Assembly: GCF_012272815.1 (NCBI RefSeq)
Contig: NZ_JAAWWL010000002.1
Location: forward strand, 1 to 64,000
Direction: 5' to 3'
Length of the DNA: 64,000 nt
Source: Croceivirga thetidis
GTDB lineage: Bacteria; Bacteroidota; Bacteroidia; Flavobacteriales; Flavobacteriaceae
Shown here: in pieces, positions 10,307-20,084 of the stretch
Numbering within the stretch: the first letter of the stretch is position 1
How the letters are laid out: the number at the start of each line of letters is the position of its first letter
Program-made: the position numbers and the translations under genes
The notes under the pieces: generated by a model
Seen by the model: the letters and a program-made list of their open reading frames with translations, nothing else
The model's database searches: none
Told to the model about the DNA's origin: nothing

Positions 10307-12184
10307 ATGGAAGAGAAAAAACTCGATATAAACTCCATAATAGGTTTTGTTCTAATTTTTGCAATTCTTTTAGGATGGATGTACTTAAGACAACCAAGTG
10401 AAGAAGAATTGGCCGCGCAAAAAGCGCAACAAGAACAACTTGAAGCTCAACAAAAGGATAGTTTACAAAAACTCGATACCCAAACTGTTGCAAAAACACC
10501 GGTTAGGCTTGACGTTAATGACTCAACAGCGATATCTAAATATAAAAGTGAAGTAGGAGCATTTGGATTTACCCAAGTTGCTGAGGGCGAAACCGTACTT
10601 GAGAATGAACTTCTTTATTTAAGGATATCGAACAAAGGAGGTCAAATCGTTGAAGCTAGACCTAAAGAGTTTGTAACCTATGATTCGCTTGCAGTTCATT
10701 TGGTGAAGGATGGCAACGCTGATTTCGGACTTAATTTTTCCACCTCGGATAATAGAGTACTTAACACCAAAGACTTGTATTTTGAACCATCGGTTTCTTC
10801 AAGTGGTGAAAACCAGGTGTTGTCGCTTAAAGCGAAGGTGAACCAAGACCAATTTTTGGAATACCGGTATGAAATGAAACCAAACGATTACTTGGTTGAT
10901 TTTACGATTCGTTCCCAAGGCCTTGAAAGTGTTATTAACAACAGTAAACCTGTTGAGTTAGAGTGGAACTTAAAAGGCATTCGTCATAATAAGAGTGTTC
11001 AGTACGAGAACCGTTATACCCGTTTAACTTATAAGTACGAAGGTGACAAAATCAGCAAATTGTCTGAAAGCAGTGAGCTTGATGAAGAAACGGAAACTGA
11101 GGTCTCATGGCTTTCCTATCGGCAACATTTTTTCAGTTCAATTTTGGTTTCAGACAATCCATTTGAATCAGCTGAATTGAGTTCACGTAATTTGGTTGAA
11201 GAAGAAAGCAAGGAGACCAAATTTACAAAAGCTTATTCTTCAAAGGTACCATTGACTTTAACGGGTGGCGAACTAGCCCAAAATATGCATTGGTATTATG
11301 GTCCAACAGACTTAAAGGTTTTGAAACAATACAAAACCTATGGTCTTGAAGATTCGATTCCTTTTGGTTGGGGAATTTTCGGATGGATAAATAGAAACGT
11401 GTTTACACCTTTCTACGCATTTTTGAGCTCATTCTTACCTTATGGTATTGCGATTATTGTAATGACTATTGTAGTACGTTTGGCGCTTTCTCCAGTAACT
11501 TATAAGTCGTATTTGTCTCAGGCAAAAATGAAGGTTTTGAAACCAGAGATTACTGAGCTCAACGAAAAGTATAAGGACAATGCCATGAAAAAGCAACAGG
11601 AGACAATGAAGTTGTACAACAAGGCAGGAGTGAATCCTATGAGTGGTTGTATTCCAGCATTGTTACAACTTCCGATATTCTACTCGCTTTTCATGTTTTT
11701 CCCTACTTCATTTGATTTAAGGCAAAAATCATTCTTATGGGCTGAGGATTTAAGCTCGTATGATACAATTTTCAATTTACCCTTCAGTATTCCATTTTAT
11801 GGGGATCATGTCAGCTTATTTCCAATTTTGGCGTCTGTGGCGATTTTCTTTTATATGACTTTGACTACTGGTCAAACCATGCAGATGCAACAACAACCTG
11901 GTATGCCGAACATGAAATTCATCATGTATCTATCACCGTTGATGATGCTGTTTTTCTTTAATAACTACGCAAGTGGATTGAGTTTGTATTACTTTATTTC
12001 AAACCTGATTACCATCGGAATTATGCTTGTTATTAAGAATTACATACTTAATGAGAATAAAATTCACGCGCAGATTCAGGCAAATAAAGCGAAACCTAAG
12101 AAAGAAAATCGTTTTCAAAAGAAAATGCGTCAAATGATGGAAGAGGCTGAAAACCAAAATCGAGCAACTCGAAGAAAAAAATAA
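10307..12184 (+). CDS. yidC: Membrane protein insertase YidC
   Basis: Inserts and folds inner-membrane proteins, with or without SecYEG. The 625-residue protein has the Gram-negative layout: an N-terminal membrane anchor (IIGFVLIFAILLGWMYL), a linker rich in Gln, Ala and Glu, a large periplasmic beta domain to about residue 350, then the conserved five-helix insertase core with 'PYGIAIIVMTIVVRLALSP', 'GVNPMSGCIPALLQLPIF' and 'MYLSPLMMLFFFNNYASGLSLYY'. The highly basic C-terminal tail (ENRFQKKMRQ...RRKK) suits ribosome contact. It follows pyrG, an order often kept in flavobacteria. Confidence 0.97.
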   Translation: MEEKKLDINSIIGFVLIFAILLGWMYLRQPSEEELAAQKAQQEQLEAQQKDSLQKLDTQTVAKTPVRLDVNDSTAISKYKSEVGAFGFTQVAEGETVLENELLYLRISNKGGQIVEARPKEFVTYDSLAVHLVKDGNADFGLNFSTSDNRVLNTKDLYFEPSVSSSGENQVLSLKAKVNQDQFLEYRYEMKPNDYLVDFTIRSQGLESVINNSKPVELEWNLKGIRHNKSVQYENRYTRLTYKYEGDKISKLSESSELDEETETEVSWLSYRQHFFSSILVSDNPFESAELSSRNLVEEESKETKFTKAYSSKVPLTLTGGELAQNMHWYYGPTDLKVLKQYKTYGLEDSIPFGWGIFGWINRNVFTPFYAFLSSFLPYGIAIIVMTIVVRLALSPVTYKSYLSQAKMKVLKPEITELNEKYKDNAMKKQQETMKLYNKAGVNPMSGCIPALLQLPIFYSLFMFFPTSFDLRQKSFLWAEDLSSYDTIFNLPFSIPFYGDHVSLFPILASVAIFFYMTLTTGQTMQMQQQPGMPNMKFIMYLSPLMMLFFFNNYASGLSLYYFISNLITIGIMLVIKNYILNENKIHAQIQANKAKPKKENRFQKKMRQMMEEAENQNRATRRKK

Positions 12185-12248
12185 TACCAACAAGGTTAAA
12201 CCTTTTTACTTATTTCTGGTCTAAATCTCAAAACAAATACCCGTTGAG

Positions 12249-12842
12249 ATGAAAAACCTTAGAATTATTTATTTGTTTCTTTTTCTTGTTATGTTCTTGA
12301 CGCCAACGTCAACTACTGAGGCACAAGATTCAAATTCCACCACCACGGTAATTACAAAACGTAAAAACCGTAGGATTAAAAGAAGAAAGACCAGACGAAA
12401 AGTTCGGCGAACCGTTCGAAGGGTCAATAGAAGAAACACCAGATTCAATAATCTGAATACGTTGCCAGTTGGTACACGAGCGGTCTTATTTAGAAACGTA
12501 AATTATTACCCCGTGCGAGGTGCGTATTATATCAGCCGAAATGGTATCTACGTAAGAAGGGTACCTCCTGTCGGTTTTAGAGTAGCTGCCATTTCTGGAA
12601 GACCTTATAGGTTTTCATTTCGCAATAGAGCTTATATTTATTCTTCGGGTCTTTTTTATAAAGAGGTAGATGATTCTTATGAGTTGATTGAGGCCCCTGT
12701 TGGGGCAATAGTGCCAGAATTACCAGAAGAGACCGAGGAAGTTCTATTGCAAAATATTACTGCTTATGAGCTCTATGACATTTTATATGAGAAAACCGAT
12801 GAAGGTTATGAAGTACTTGGTAAACTTGAAGACTTTGAATAA
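12249..12842 (+). CDS. DUF6515-like secreted basic protein
   Basis: A 197-residue exported protein. After a signal peptide (cleavage near TTEAQ) comes an extremely Arg/Lys-rich stretch of about 35 residues (KRKNRRIKRRKTRRKVRR...), then a region resembling DUF6515: 'LPVGTRAVLFRNVNYYPVRGAYY', 'YYISRNGIYVRRVPPVGFRV' and 'LIEAPVGAIVPELPEE'. DUF6515 proteins are small cell-envelope proteins of unknown function. The basic stretch could bind polyanions such as LPS, nucleic acid or teichuronic-like polymers; this is inference. It is followed by a strong terminator. Confidence 0.75.
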   Translation: MKNLRIIYLFLFLVMFLTPTSTTEAQDSNSTTTVITKRKNRRIKRRKTRRKVRRTVRRVNRRNTRFNNLNTLPVGTRAVLFRNVNYYPVRGAYYISRNGIYVRRVPPVGFRVAAISGRPYRFSFRNRAYIYSSGLFYKEVDDSYELIEAPVGAIVPELPEETEEVLLQNITAYELYDILYEKTDEGYEVLGKLEDFE

Positions 12843-12847
12843 AAAAA

Positions 12848-12879
12848 CTTCCCCCAGAAAATTAAGGGGGAAGCTTTTG
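12848..12879 (+). terminator. Rho-independent terminator after the DUF6515-like gene
   Basis: Perfect 8-bp GC-rich stem CTTCCCCC/GGGGGAAG (12848-12855 and 12866-12873) with a 10-base loop, then CTTTT. It starts six bases after the stop codon. Confidence 0.8.
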
Positions 12880-13083
12880 CCATAACGAGGCTTAGTTTGG
12901 AAAGATTTGGGACTCCAAAGATGGCCCATAATAAAGCAAGAAAAAATTATTAGTTGTCAAAATGCCTTTTTCTGTATGGCAAAAGAAAAGCTTTTGTAGG
13001 CTTATCGACGAACTACTTTCAAAGGGTTGCAACGCAATAATAATAGTCAAAACATAATGTAGGATTATACTGTAATATGCTAT

Positions 13084-13112
13084 AAAAAAAAGGCCTCAAA
13101 ATAGAGACCTTT
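13084..13112 (-). terminator. Terminator of the 461-aa fasciclin gene
   Basis: Read on the minus strand: AAAGGTCTC, a short loop, GAGGCCTTT with one G-T pair, then a run of T. It lies about 20 bases beyond the leftward stop at 13135. Confidence 0.7.
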
Positions 13113-13134
13113 GGTTTATCATCAATACTAAATA

Positions 13135-14520
13135 TTAGTTCATTGTGTCAGGTAACATCACCTTATTAACTACATGAATTACGCCGTTGAATGCTTGCAC
13201 ATCGACAACTATAATTCCTATATCATCGTTTCCTGCACCATCTGTAACATCAGCTATATTATCTCCTGTTCCAGGTAGGTTAAGCGTAATATTATCACCT
13301 TCTAAGGTTTCAGGTGAAATGCCATCGGTTAAATCGCCTGATCTAACATTTCCTGAAACCACATGATGGTTCAAGACTGCTGTTAATAGTCCTTCTTCAA
13401 TGTCTGATGAACCATTAACCTCTAACGCAGTATACAGATTTGAGAAAGCATCATCGGTCGGTGCAAAGACTGTAAAGGCTCCTTCGCCGCTTAATACTGT
13501 TGCAAAATCTGTTTCTGGTGTAGATGTTGTCAAAGCACCCACTAATTCAGAAAATGTACCATCTGCTACTGCAAATGTTACTACAGTTGGCAGATCAATG
13601 ACATTATCCACGGCGTGTACAACACCGTTTGTTGCAACTACATCAGCAATCGCCACCGTACTACCTCCGTTGATTACAACACCATCATCAACATTGATAT
13701 ATTGACTCAAATTATCACCATCGCCATTGGTCGCGAAAGTTGAAGCGTAGCCGTTAGAAAGTTCATCTGAATAAACAGCATCACCTACAATAACGTGATA
13801 TGAAAGCACATCATTGATATCATAGGAATTTGGATTTGTATAACTACTGAAGCCACTATTTACAGGAGCAAATACCGTAAAAGTAGTTTGGTCATCTGAA
13901 AGGGTAGTAGTGAATGTTGTGTTGCCGTCTGCAGTCAGCGCACCTACAAGTGATGATAATTCGCCATTGGCAACAGCGTGATCAACAATAGTTGGTAACC
14001 CAATTACACCGTTAACGATATGTACTACACCATTATCTGCGGTAACATCTGGTGTAGATACCGTTGCAACGCCATTTATTACAACTCCGTTAGAAGTATC
14101 AACAAATAAACTTAGGTTTCTACCTTCCGCACCCGCGGTAGACAGACTTGAAATATATCCAGTGCTTAAGTTGGTTGAAAGATTTGTTCCACTTACAACG
14201 TGGTTCAATAAAACCTGAGTTAAGACATCAGTTGGAACATCATCAAGAGAAGCAAAATTGTTAGCGGTCAAAAAAGCTTCAAAAGCTGCATTTGTTGGAG
14301 CGAATACAGTAAAAGGTCCATCTCCCTGCAGGGTTGTTACCAAGTTTGCTCTGGTAAGTGCAGTAACCAAAATACTTAAATCTTCGGTATCCAACGCCAA
14401 GTCAACTACGGTAGTTGTTGGGTCAACGTTTGGCGTGGTGCCATTGTCATCATCAGAACATGAGTAGGCCATAAACAATACTAACGTTGCTGCGAAGACA
14501 TTTTTAAATAAATGTTTCAT
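13135..14520 (-). CDS. Surface lipoprotein with three fasciclin (FAS1) domains
   Basis: A 461-residue protein. The N-terminus is a lipoprotein signal (MKHLFKNVFAATLVLFMAYSC) with SDDD straight after the Cys, which fits the Bacteroidota lipoprotein export signal, so display on the outer face of the outer membrane is predicted. Three FAS1 domains follow, each with the H1 core ('FTVFAP') and the H2-like segment ('NGVVHxVxxVI'). FAS1 domains mediate adhesion. The second domain is divergent ('FTVFAPVNSGFSSYTN'). It lies directly downstream of a larger fasciclin gene on the same strand but has a terminator between, so it is probably transcribed separately. Confidence 0.92.
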   Translation of the reverse strand: MKHLFKNVFAATLVLFMAYSCSDDDNGTTPNVDPTTTVVDLALDTEDLSILVTALTRANLVTTLQGDGPFTVFAPTNAAFEAFLTANNFASLDDVPTDVLTQVLLNHVVSGTNLSTNLSTGYISSLSTAGAEGRNLSLFVDTSNGVVINGVATVSTPDVTADNGVVHIVNGVIGLPTIVDHAVANGELSSLVGALTADGNTTFTTTLSDDQTTFTVFAPVNSGFSSYTNPNSYDINDVLSYHVIVGDAVYSDELSNGYASTFATNGDGDNLSQYINVDDGVVINGGSTVAIADVVATNGVVHAVDNVIDLPTVVTFAVADGTFSELVGALTTSTPETDFATVLSGEGAFTVFAPTDDAFSNLYTALEVNGSSDIEEGLLTAVLNHHVVSGNVRSGDLTDGISPETLEGDNITLNLPGTGDNIADVTDGAGNDDIGIIVVDVQAFNGVIHVVNKVMLPDTMN

Positions 14521-14548
14521 TTAATTTTAGGGTTTTAAATTAGAATTG

Positions 14549-14585
14549 AAAAAAACCTCCTTTACCATTATTTGATAAAGGAGGT
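14549..14585 (-). terminator. Terminator of the large fasciclin gene
   Basis: A 10-bp stem ACCTCCTTTA/TAAAGGAGGT (14555-14564 and 14576-14585) flanked on its left by a run of A, which reads as a T-tract for leftward transcription. It sits 8 bases beyond the stop at 14594. Confidence 0.8.
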
Positions 14586-14593
14586 CGTTATTT

Positions 14594-17569
14594 TTAGTGA
14601 AGCGCGTCTATAACTTCTTGAGGTATTAAGACTTTGTTGATAATATGCACTATTCCGTTGCTAGCTTCATTATCAGCTCCTATAACTTCTGCATCAACAT
14701 GTGTTTTATCTCTAATAAACACACCATGGTTTAAAATTGCGAAAAGTGATTCTCCTTGAACGGTACCCAGTTCTTGGTGGTCATATAGGTCACCTGAAGC
14801 AACTGCAGCACCAGCCACTACGTGGTACGTCAATATACTGGCCAAAAGCTCTTTTTCAGCCGCAGTATCAAAATCGGCAAGACTGTTGTAATTGTCACCT
14901 AGAGCGTGTAAAAGGTCTGCAAAAGCCTGATTCGTTGGAGCAAAGACCGTAAAAGGACCATCGCCCTTAAGCACCTCTACAAGACCGGCATCTGCCTGTA
15001 CTAGAGCATCAACCAATAAACTCAAATTGTCAACCGATTGCGCTAGTTCGACGATGTCAGTTGATTGTAGATCGGTTACAAAATCGATAGCCTCTTGTGG
15101 CAACAATACCTTATTGATTACATGCACCACACCATTGCTTGCCTCTACATCCGGCATTACGACCTGAGCATCGGAATCGGAAGCGTCTTGGATAAACACA
15201 CCACCATCAAGGCTTACAGTCACATCGGCTCCGTTTACGGTTGGAATCATCATACCATCAGACAGGTCCGTTGAGAAAGCGGCAGTTCCTGCAACAACAT
15301 GGTAGGTCAATATTTTAACAAGAAGGTCCAATTCTTCCTGTGTATCGAAATCGGCAAGACTGTTGTAGTCATCACCAAGAACGCCCAATAGGTCAATGAA
15401 GGCCTGGTTGGTAGGGGCGAAGACTGTAAAAGGTCCTTCGCCGCTCAAAGTTTCGACCAAGCCAGCATTTGCGGCGGTCAAAGCATCAACCAAAAGGCTA
15501 AGGTCATCTGTCTCAACAGCGATTTCAACAATGTTCTTTAATTGTAGGGAAGCAACGAAATCGATAGCCTCTTGTGGCAACAATACCTTATTGATTACAT
15601 GCACCACACCATTGCTTGCCTCTACATCCGGCATTACCACCTGCGCATCTGAATCGGAAGCGTCTTGGATGAACACACCACCATCAAGGCTAACGGTCAC
15701 ATCGGCTCCGTTTACGGTTGGAATCATCATACCATCAGACAGGTCCGTTGAGAAAGCGGCAGTTCCTGCAACAACATGGTAGGTCAATATTTTAACAAGA
15801 AGGTCCAACTCTTCCTGTGTATCGAAATCGGCAAGACTGTTGTAGTCATCACCAAGAACGCCCAATAGGTCAATGAAGGCCTGGTTGGTAGGGGCGAAGA
15901 CGGTAAAAGGCCCTTCACCGCTCAAAGTTTCGACCAAGCCAGCATTCGCAGCGGTCAAAGCATCAACCAAAAGACTAAGATCATCTGTCTCAACAGCAAT
16001 TTCAACAATGTTCTTTAATTGTAGGGAAGCAACGAAATCGATAGCTTCCTGTGGCAACAATACCTTATTGATTACATGCACTACACCATTGCTGGCCTCT
16101 ACATCGGGCATTACGACCTGTGCATCTGAATCGGAAGCGTCTTGAATGAACACACCACCATCAAGGCTAACGGTCACATCGGCTCCGTTTACGGTTGGAA
16201 TCATCATACCATCAGACAGGTCCGTTGAGAAAGCGGCAGTTCCTGCAACAACATGGTAGGTCAATATTTTAACAAGAAGGTCCAACTCTTCCTGTGTATC
16301 GAAATCGGCAAGACTGTTGTAGTCATCACCAAGAACGCCCAATAGGTCAATGAAGGCCTGGTTGGTAGGGGCGAAGACGGTAAAAGGTCCTTCACCGCTC
16401 AAAGTTTCGACCAAGCCAGCATTCGCAGCGGTCAAAGCATCAACCAAAAGGCTAAGGTCATCTGTCTCAACAGCGATTTCAACAATGTTCTTTAATTGTA
16501 GGGAAGCAACGAAATCGATAGCTTCCTGTGGTAATAAAACTTTATCGATTGTGTGGGCAACCCCATTGGAAGCAATAAAATCAGTACCTGTTATATTGGC
16601 GTTTGTATCTGAAGCATCGCCGATAACAAAAGTTTCATTTGCGGCGATTACTTCAATAGAATTATCCATTAGGGCAGTTCCTACTTCACCTTCAGCCAAA
16701 TCGGCCTCAAGAACTTGTGCTGGAATAACGTGGTATAGTAAGATGTTGGTCAGTAAGGCGATTTCCTCGTCTGTATCGAAGTCATCCAAACTATTATAAT
16801 CATCTCCAAGGGCATCCAGTAATGCAACGAAAGCATCATCGGTCGGTGCAAATACTGTAAAAGGTCCTTCGCCAGATAAAGTTCCTGCCAAATCGGCTTT
16901 TAAAACAGCAGCTTCTAAAACAGAAAGAGCATCTGTTGCAACCACCAAATCAACTAAGGTATTTGAATCTTCAGCGTCACTACTTAACGCATCGATTACA
17001 GCTTGTGGTAGCAGTACTTTGTTGATTACATGTACAATTCCATTTGAGGTGTTAACATCTGGCAGGGCTACTTGGGCATCTGTATCTGTAGCATCGCCAA
17101 TAAAAACACCACCTTCAAGAGAAATGATTACATTTTCACCTTGTACGGTTTCTATTTCTTGACCTTCTGTCAAATCAGTTGAAGCGGCGGCAACACCTGC
17201 GACAACGTGGTATTTTAATATTGTAGCTAATAATGCTTTTTCTTCTTCACTATCAAAATCCTCTAATGAATTAAAGCCATCCAAACTTTCCAAAAGCGCA
17301 GTAAAGGCCTCGTCAGTAGGCGCGAAAACGGTAAAAGGTCCTTCTCCGCTTAAAGTACCTACCAAATCAGAATCATCATTTTCGTCGGCTTTCAACAGAG
17401 CTCCGACCAAGGAACTCAAAATTTCGGTTTGCTGGGCCGTTTCAACAATATTGGAAGAGGCAATCATTTCTTCCATTGCTTCGGCTTCTTTATCATCCTC
17501 ACAAGAGAGGGCAAAGAAGCTAAGAAAGGCAAAAAGGAGCATGCCTTTAAAATTCATCAAGTTTTTCAT
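14594..17569 (-). CDS. Surface lipoprotein with six fasciclin (FAS1) domains
   Basis: A 991-residue protein from ATG 17569 (an in-frame TTG two codons upstream is less likely). The lipoprotein signal ends FFALSC and is followed by EDDKE, a likely surface-export signal. Six FAS1 domains of about 150 residues follow, each with 'GPFTVFAPT..AF' and a C-terminal 'NG[IV][VA]H.I[ND]KVL[LI]P'. Domains 3, 4 and 5 are practically identical in protein and nearly identical in DNA, with a 159-residue period. FAS1 proteins act in adhesion and biofilm matrix. Length probably varies between strains by unequal recombination in the repeats. Confidence 0.93.
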   Translation of the reverse strand: MKNLMNFKGMLLFAFLSFFALSCEDDKEAEAMEEMIASSNIVETAQQTEILSSLVGALLKADENDDSDLVGTLSGEGPFTVFAPTDEAFTALLESLDGFNSLEDFDSEEEKALLATILKYHVVAGVAAASTDLTEGQEIETVQGENVIISLEGGVFIGDATDTDAQVALPDVNTSNGIVHVINKVLLPQAVIDALSSDAEDSNTLVDLVVATDALSVLEAAVLKADLAGTLSGEGPFTVFAPTDDAFVALLDALGDDYNSLDDFDTDEEIALLTNILLYHVIPAQVLEADLAEGEVGTALMDNSIEVIAANETFVIGDASDTNANITGTDFIASNGVAHTIDKVLLPQEAIDFVASLQLKNIVEIAVETDDLSLLVDALTAANAGLVETLSGEGPFTVFAPTNQAFIDLLGVLGDDYNSLADFDTQEELDLLVKILTYHVVAGTAAFSTDLSDGMMIPTVNGADVTVSLDGGVFIQDASDSDAQVVMPDVEASNGVVHVINKVLLPQEAIDFVASLQLKNIVEIAVETDDLSLLVDALTAANAGLVETLSGEGPFTVFAPTNQAFIDLLGVLGDDYNSLADFDTQEELDLLVKILTYHVVAGTAAFSTDLSDGMMIPTVNGADVTVSLDGGVFIQDASDSDAQVVMPDVEASNGVVHVINKVLLPQEAIDFVASLQLKNIVEIAVETDDLSLLVDALTAANAGLVETLSGEGPFTVFAPTNQAFIDLLGVLGDDYNSLADFDTQEELDLLVKILTYHVVAGTAAFSTDLSDGMMIPTVNGADVTVSLDGGVFIQDASDSDAQVVMPDVEASNGVVHVINKVLLPQEAIDFVTDLQSTDIVELAQSVDNLSLLVDALVQADAGLVEVLKGDGPFTVFAPTNQAFADLLHALGDNYNSLADFDTAAEKELLASILTYHVVAGAAVASGDLYDHQELGTVQGESLFAILNHGVFIRDKTHVDAEVIGADNEASNGIVHIINKVLIPQEVIDALH
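15065..16495 (-). repeat. Three tandem 477-bp repeats inside the fasciclin gene
   Basis: Units at 16019-16495, 15542-16018 and 15065-15541 on the minus strand each encode one FAS1 domain plus linker (starting LKNIVEIAVETDD). They differ by only scattered, mostly silent changes. The last unit diverges in its final residues (VTDLQ in place of VASLQ). Confidence 0.93.
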
Positions 17570-17947
17570 AGTCAATTGTTTAAATGTTTAACTTTTAGTG
17601 ATATAAATTAGTCAACTAAAAAATTGATGATTATTGGCTATTTGAGCTTAGACATTTATAATATGCTAATAAAATAGGATAATCAGCTGTATTTGTTTAG
17701 TATGTGACAAAGATTAAAGAAACTTCTCTTGGTTGCTTTTGTGTAACATTATTTATAAAAAGTTTAACAAAAAGTATATAAAGCCAAGTTCCAAACAACT
17801 TCTTTTATCTTCTTCGAAGAGAATTTTTTATACATGCAGTTTACCTGGTACCAATAATTGGCACTATTAAAAAATGTCAAGTTTAGCCAGTTGAAATGGT
17901 TCTTAACAGATTGTAAGTTTTGTAATTTTGTACTACCAATAACAGGT
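17570..17947. other. AT-rich divergent spacer upstream of mnmA
   Basis: About 380 bases between the divergent fasciclin and mnmA genes. It contains the mnmA promoter box at 17923-17930. I see no other gene or strong structure. Confidence 0.6.
17923..17930 (+). promoter_or_regulatory. Predicted -7 promoter box of mnmA (TAATTTTG)
   Basis: Exact TAnnTTTG match ending 17 bases before the ATG at 17948, giving a leader of about 13 bases. It argues against any start upstream of 17948. Confidence 0.6.
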
Positions 17948-19138
17948 ATGAAAAAAGTAGTCGTTGGATTGTCCGGTGGAGTAGATTCCAGTGTTGCAGC
18001 CTATTTGTTAAAAGCTCAAGGTTACGACGTGATTGGTCTATTTATGAAGAATTGGCATGACGATTCAGTAACAATTTCTGATGAATGCCCTTGGTTGGAG
18101 GATAGTAATGATGCTTTACTTGTAGCCGAGAAACTAGGAATTCCATTTCAAACTGTTGACCTAAGTAAAGAATACAAAGAACGCATTGTTGATTACATGT
18201 TCGACGAATATGAAAAAGGTCGTACGCCAAATCCCGATGTGCTTTGTAACCGTGAAATCAAGTTTGATGTATTTTTAAAAATTGCACTTGATTTAGGAGC
18301 GGATTTTGTTGCAACTGGTCATTATTGCCGAAAGGGTATTATTAATAATGCCGATGGAACCAAGACCTATCAACTATTAGCAGGTAAGGATGGTAACAAA
18401 GATCAATCTTACTTTCTTTGTCAAGTTTCACAAGAACAATTGGAGCAAGCTTTATTTCCGATTGGTGAGCTTACCAAGCCAGAGGTGCGTAAGATCGCTG
18501 CAGAGAACAACTTAATAACTGCTGAAAAACGTGACTCACAAGGTCTTTGCTTTATCGGTAAAGTCAGATTACCAGACTTTCTTCAACAAAAGCTAAAACC
18601 TAAAAAGGGACTAATAGTTGAGGTGCCCAATAGTTCTATTCATTATCATCAGGAGATAAATAAATTCGATGATAAATCAGAAGAACTGGCCCATTTTTCT
18701 TCGAAACCGAATTATGTCTTAGAAGATGGGAAAGTTGTCGGACAACATAATGGAGCCCACTTTTTTACTGTTGGACAACGTAAAGGATTAAATGTGGGAG
18801 GTACTAAAGAACCCCTTTTTGTTTTAGATACGGATGTCAATGAGAATGTTATTTATACTGGTCAGGGTAAGTCTCATCCTGGACTTTTCAGAAGGACGCT
18901 TTTTGTGAAGGACGATGAACTTCATTGGATTCGAACTGACCTATGTCTTGAAATTGATGGAACTATGCAGGTAATGGCGCGTATTCGATATCGGCAACCG
19001 CTACAAAAGGCAACCCTTTATAAAGTTGAAGGGGGAATGTATGTTGATTTTCAAGAAAAACAGTCAGCAATTACCGAAGGCCAATTTGTTGCTTGGTATC
19101 AAGAAGATGAATTAATTGGGTCTGGGGTTATTTCTTAA
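17948..19138 (+). CDS. mnmA: tRNA-specific 2-thiouridylase MnmA
   Basis: Adds sulfur to the wobble uridine (s2U34) of tRNAs for Lys, Glu and Gln. The 396-residue protein begins [21 protein letters not shown] with the PP-loop. The first catalytic Cys lies in '[17 protein letters not shown]' and the second in '[11 protein letters not shown]', as in active family members. The C-terminal beta-barrel includes '[13 protein letters not shown]' and '[13 protein letters not shown]'. I use ATG 17948 because it opens directly on the PP-loop and follows the promoter box; a frame extension to 17858 would add 30 unconserved residues. The next gene starts two bases after the stop. Confidence 0.97.
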   Translation: MKKVVVGLSGGVDSSVAAYLLKAQGYDVIGLFMKNWHDDSVTISDECPWLEDSNDALLVAEKLGIPFQTVDLSKEYKERIVDYMFDEYEKGRTPNPDVLCNREIKFDVFLKIALDLGADFVATGHYCRKGIINNADGTKTYQLLAGKDGNKDQSYFLCQVSQEQLEQALFPIGELTKPEVRKIAAENNLITAEKRDSQGLCFIGKVRLPDFLQQKLKPKKGLIVEVPNSSIHYHQEINKFDDKSEELAHFSSKPNYVLEDGKVVGQHNGAHFFTVGQRKGLNVGGTKEPLFVLDTDVNENVIYTGQGKSHPGLFRRTLFVKDDELHWIRTDLCLEIDGTMQVMARIRYRQPLQKATLYKVEGGMYVDFQEKQSAITEGQFVAWYQEDELIGSGVIS

Positions 19139-19140
19139 TT

Positions 19141-20079
19141 GTGGAGAACAAGGTAAATCAATTGTTTGGTATCAAATATCCGCTTATACAAGCGGGTATG
19201 ATATGGGCTAGTGGGTGGCGATTGGCATCGGCCGTTTCCAATGCCGGAGGTCTTGGACTTTTAGGAGCTGGAAGTATGTATCCAGAAATACTCAGAGAAC
19301 ATATCCAAAAATGTAAAAAGGCCACTGAAAAACCTTTTGGGATCAATGTTCCAATGCTATATCCTGACTTGGAACAAATCATGCAGATAATAGTTGATGA
19401 GGGTGTGAAAATTGTATTCACTTCAGCTGGAAATCCAAAAACATGGACTCCTTTTTTTAAAGAACATGGTGTGACCGTAGTACATGTGGTAAGTAGTTTG
19501 AAATTTGCACTTAAAGCACAGGATGCAGGTGTTGACGCCGTAGTTGCAGAGGGTTTTGAAGCTGGAGGTCATAATGGTAGGGATGAAACCACAACATTTG
19601 TATTGATTCCTATGCTTAGAAATGAAATTGAAATTCCTTTAATCGCGGCTGGCGGTATTGCAACTGGCCAACAAATGCTTGCCGCAATGGTACTTGGTGC
19701 AGATGGCGTTCAAATTGGAAGCCGTTTCGTGGCTAGCACAGAGGCTTCTTCACACCAAGCTTTTAAAGATGCCGTTTTAAACGCAAAGGAGGGGGATACA
19801 CACTTGACCCTAAAAGAATTGGCCCCCGTAAGACTACTAAAAAACAAATTTTATAGCGAGTTGCAGACAGCTTATTCAAATTGCGCATCACCCCAAGAAC
19901 TAAAGGCCATTTTAGGTCGTGCTCGAGCAAAAAAAGGAATGTTCGAAGGGGATATGGAAGAGGGGGAACTGGAAATTGGTCAAGTATCTGCCATGATTAA
20001 CGAAATTAAACCTGCCTCTGAAATTGTTTCAGAAATTATGCAGCAATACTTGAAGGCCAAAACGAATCTGCCCCTTTAA
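19141..20079 (+). CDS. Nitronate monooxygenase-like flavin oxidoreductase
   Basis: A 312-residue FMN-dependent TIM-barrel protein of the nitronate monooxygenase (2-nitropropane dioxygenase)/FabK-like family. Typical motifs are 'GIKYPLIQAGMIWAS', 'SNAGGLGLLGAG', 'VAEGFEAGGHNG' (with the conserved His) and 'AAGGIATGQQMLAAMVLGADGVQIGSRF'. It oxidises alkyl nitronates in characterised members; the natural role here is uncertain. It starts with GTG two bases after mnmA and is probably co-transcribed with it. The pairing has no obvious functional logic. Confidence 0.85.
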   Translation: MENKVNQLFGIKYPLIQAGMIWASGWRLASAVSNAGGLGLLGAGSMYPEILREHIQKCKKATEKPFGINVPMLYPDLEQIMQIIVDEGVKIVFTSAGNPKTWTPFFKEHGVTVVHVVSSLKFALKAQDAGVDAVVAEGFEAGGHNGRDETTTFVLIPMLRNEIEIPLIAAGGIATGQQMLAAMVLGADGVQIGSRFVASTEASSHQAFKDAVLNAKEGDTHLTLKELAPVRLLKNKFYSELQTAYSNCASPQELKAILGRARAKKGMFEGDMEEGELEIGQVSAMINEIKPASEIVSEIMQQYLKAKTNLPL

Positions 20080-20084
20080 TACCA

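Noticed and set aside
15065-16495. Repeats considered as a CRISPR array
   Set aside because: Units are 477 bp, contiguous and in coding phase; there are no short repeats with unique spacers.
15396-16799. Antisense open frames of 90-149 codons across the fasciclin repeats
   Set aside because: Repeated every 477 bases in step with the coding repeats, with no independent features.
17858-17947. 30-residue N-terminal extension of MnmA
   Set aside because: The added residues are unlike the family and contain the promoter box TAATTTTG at 17923-17930.
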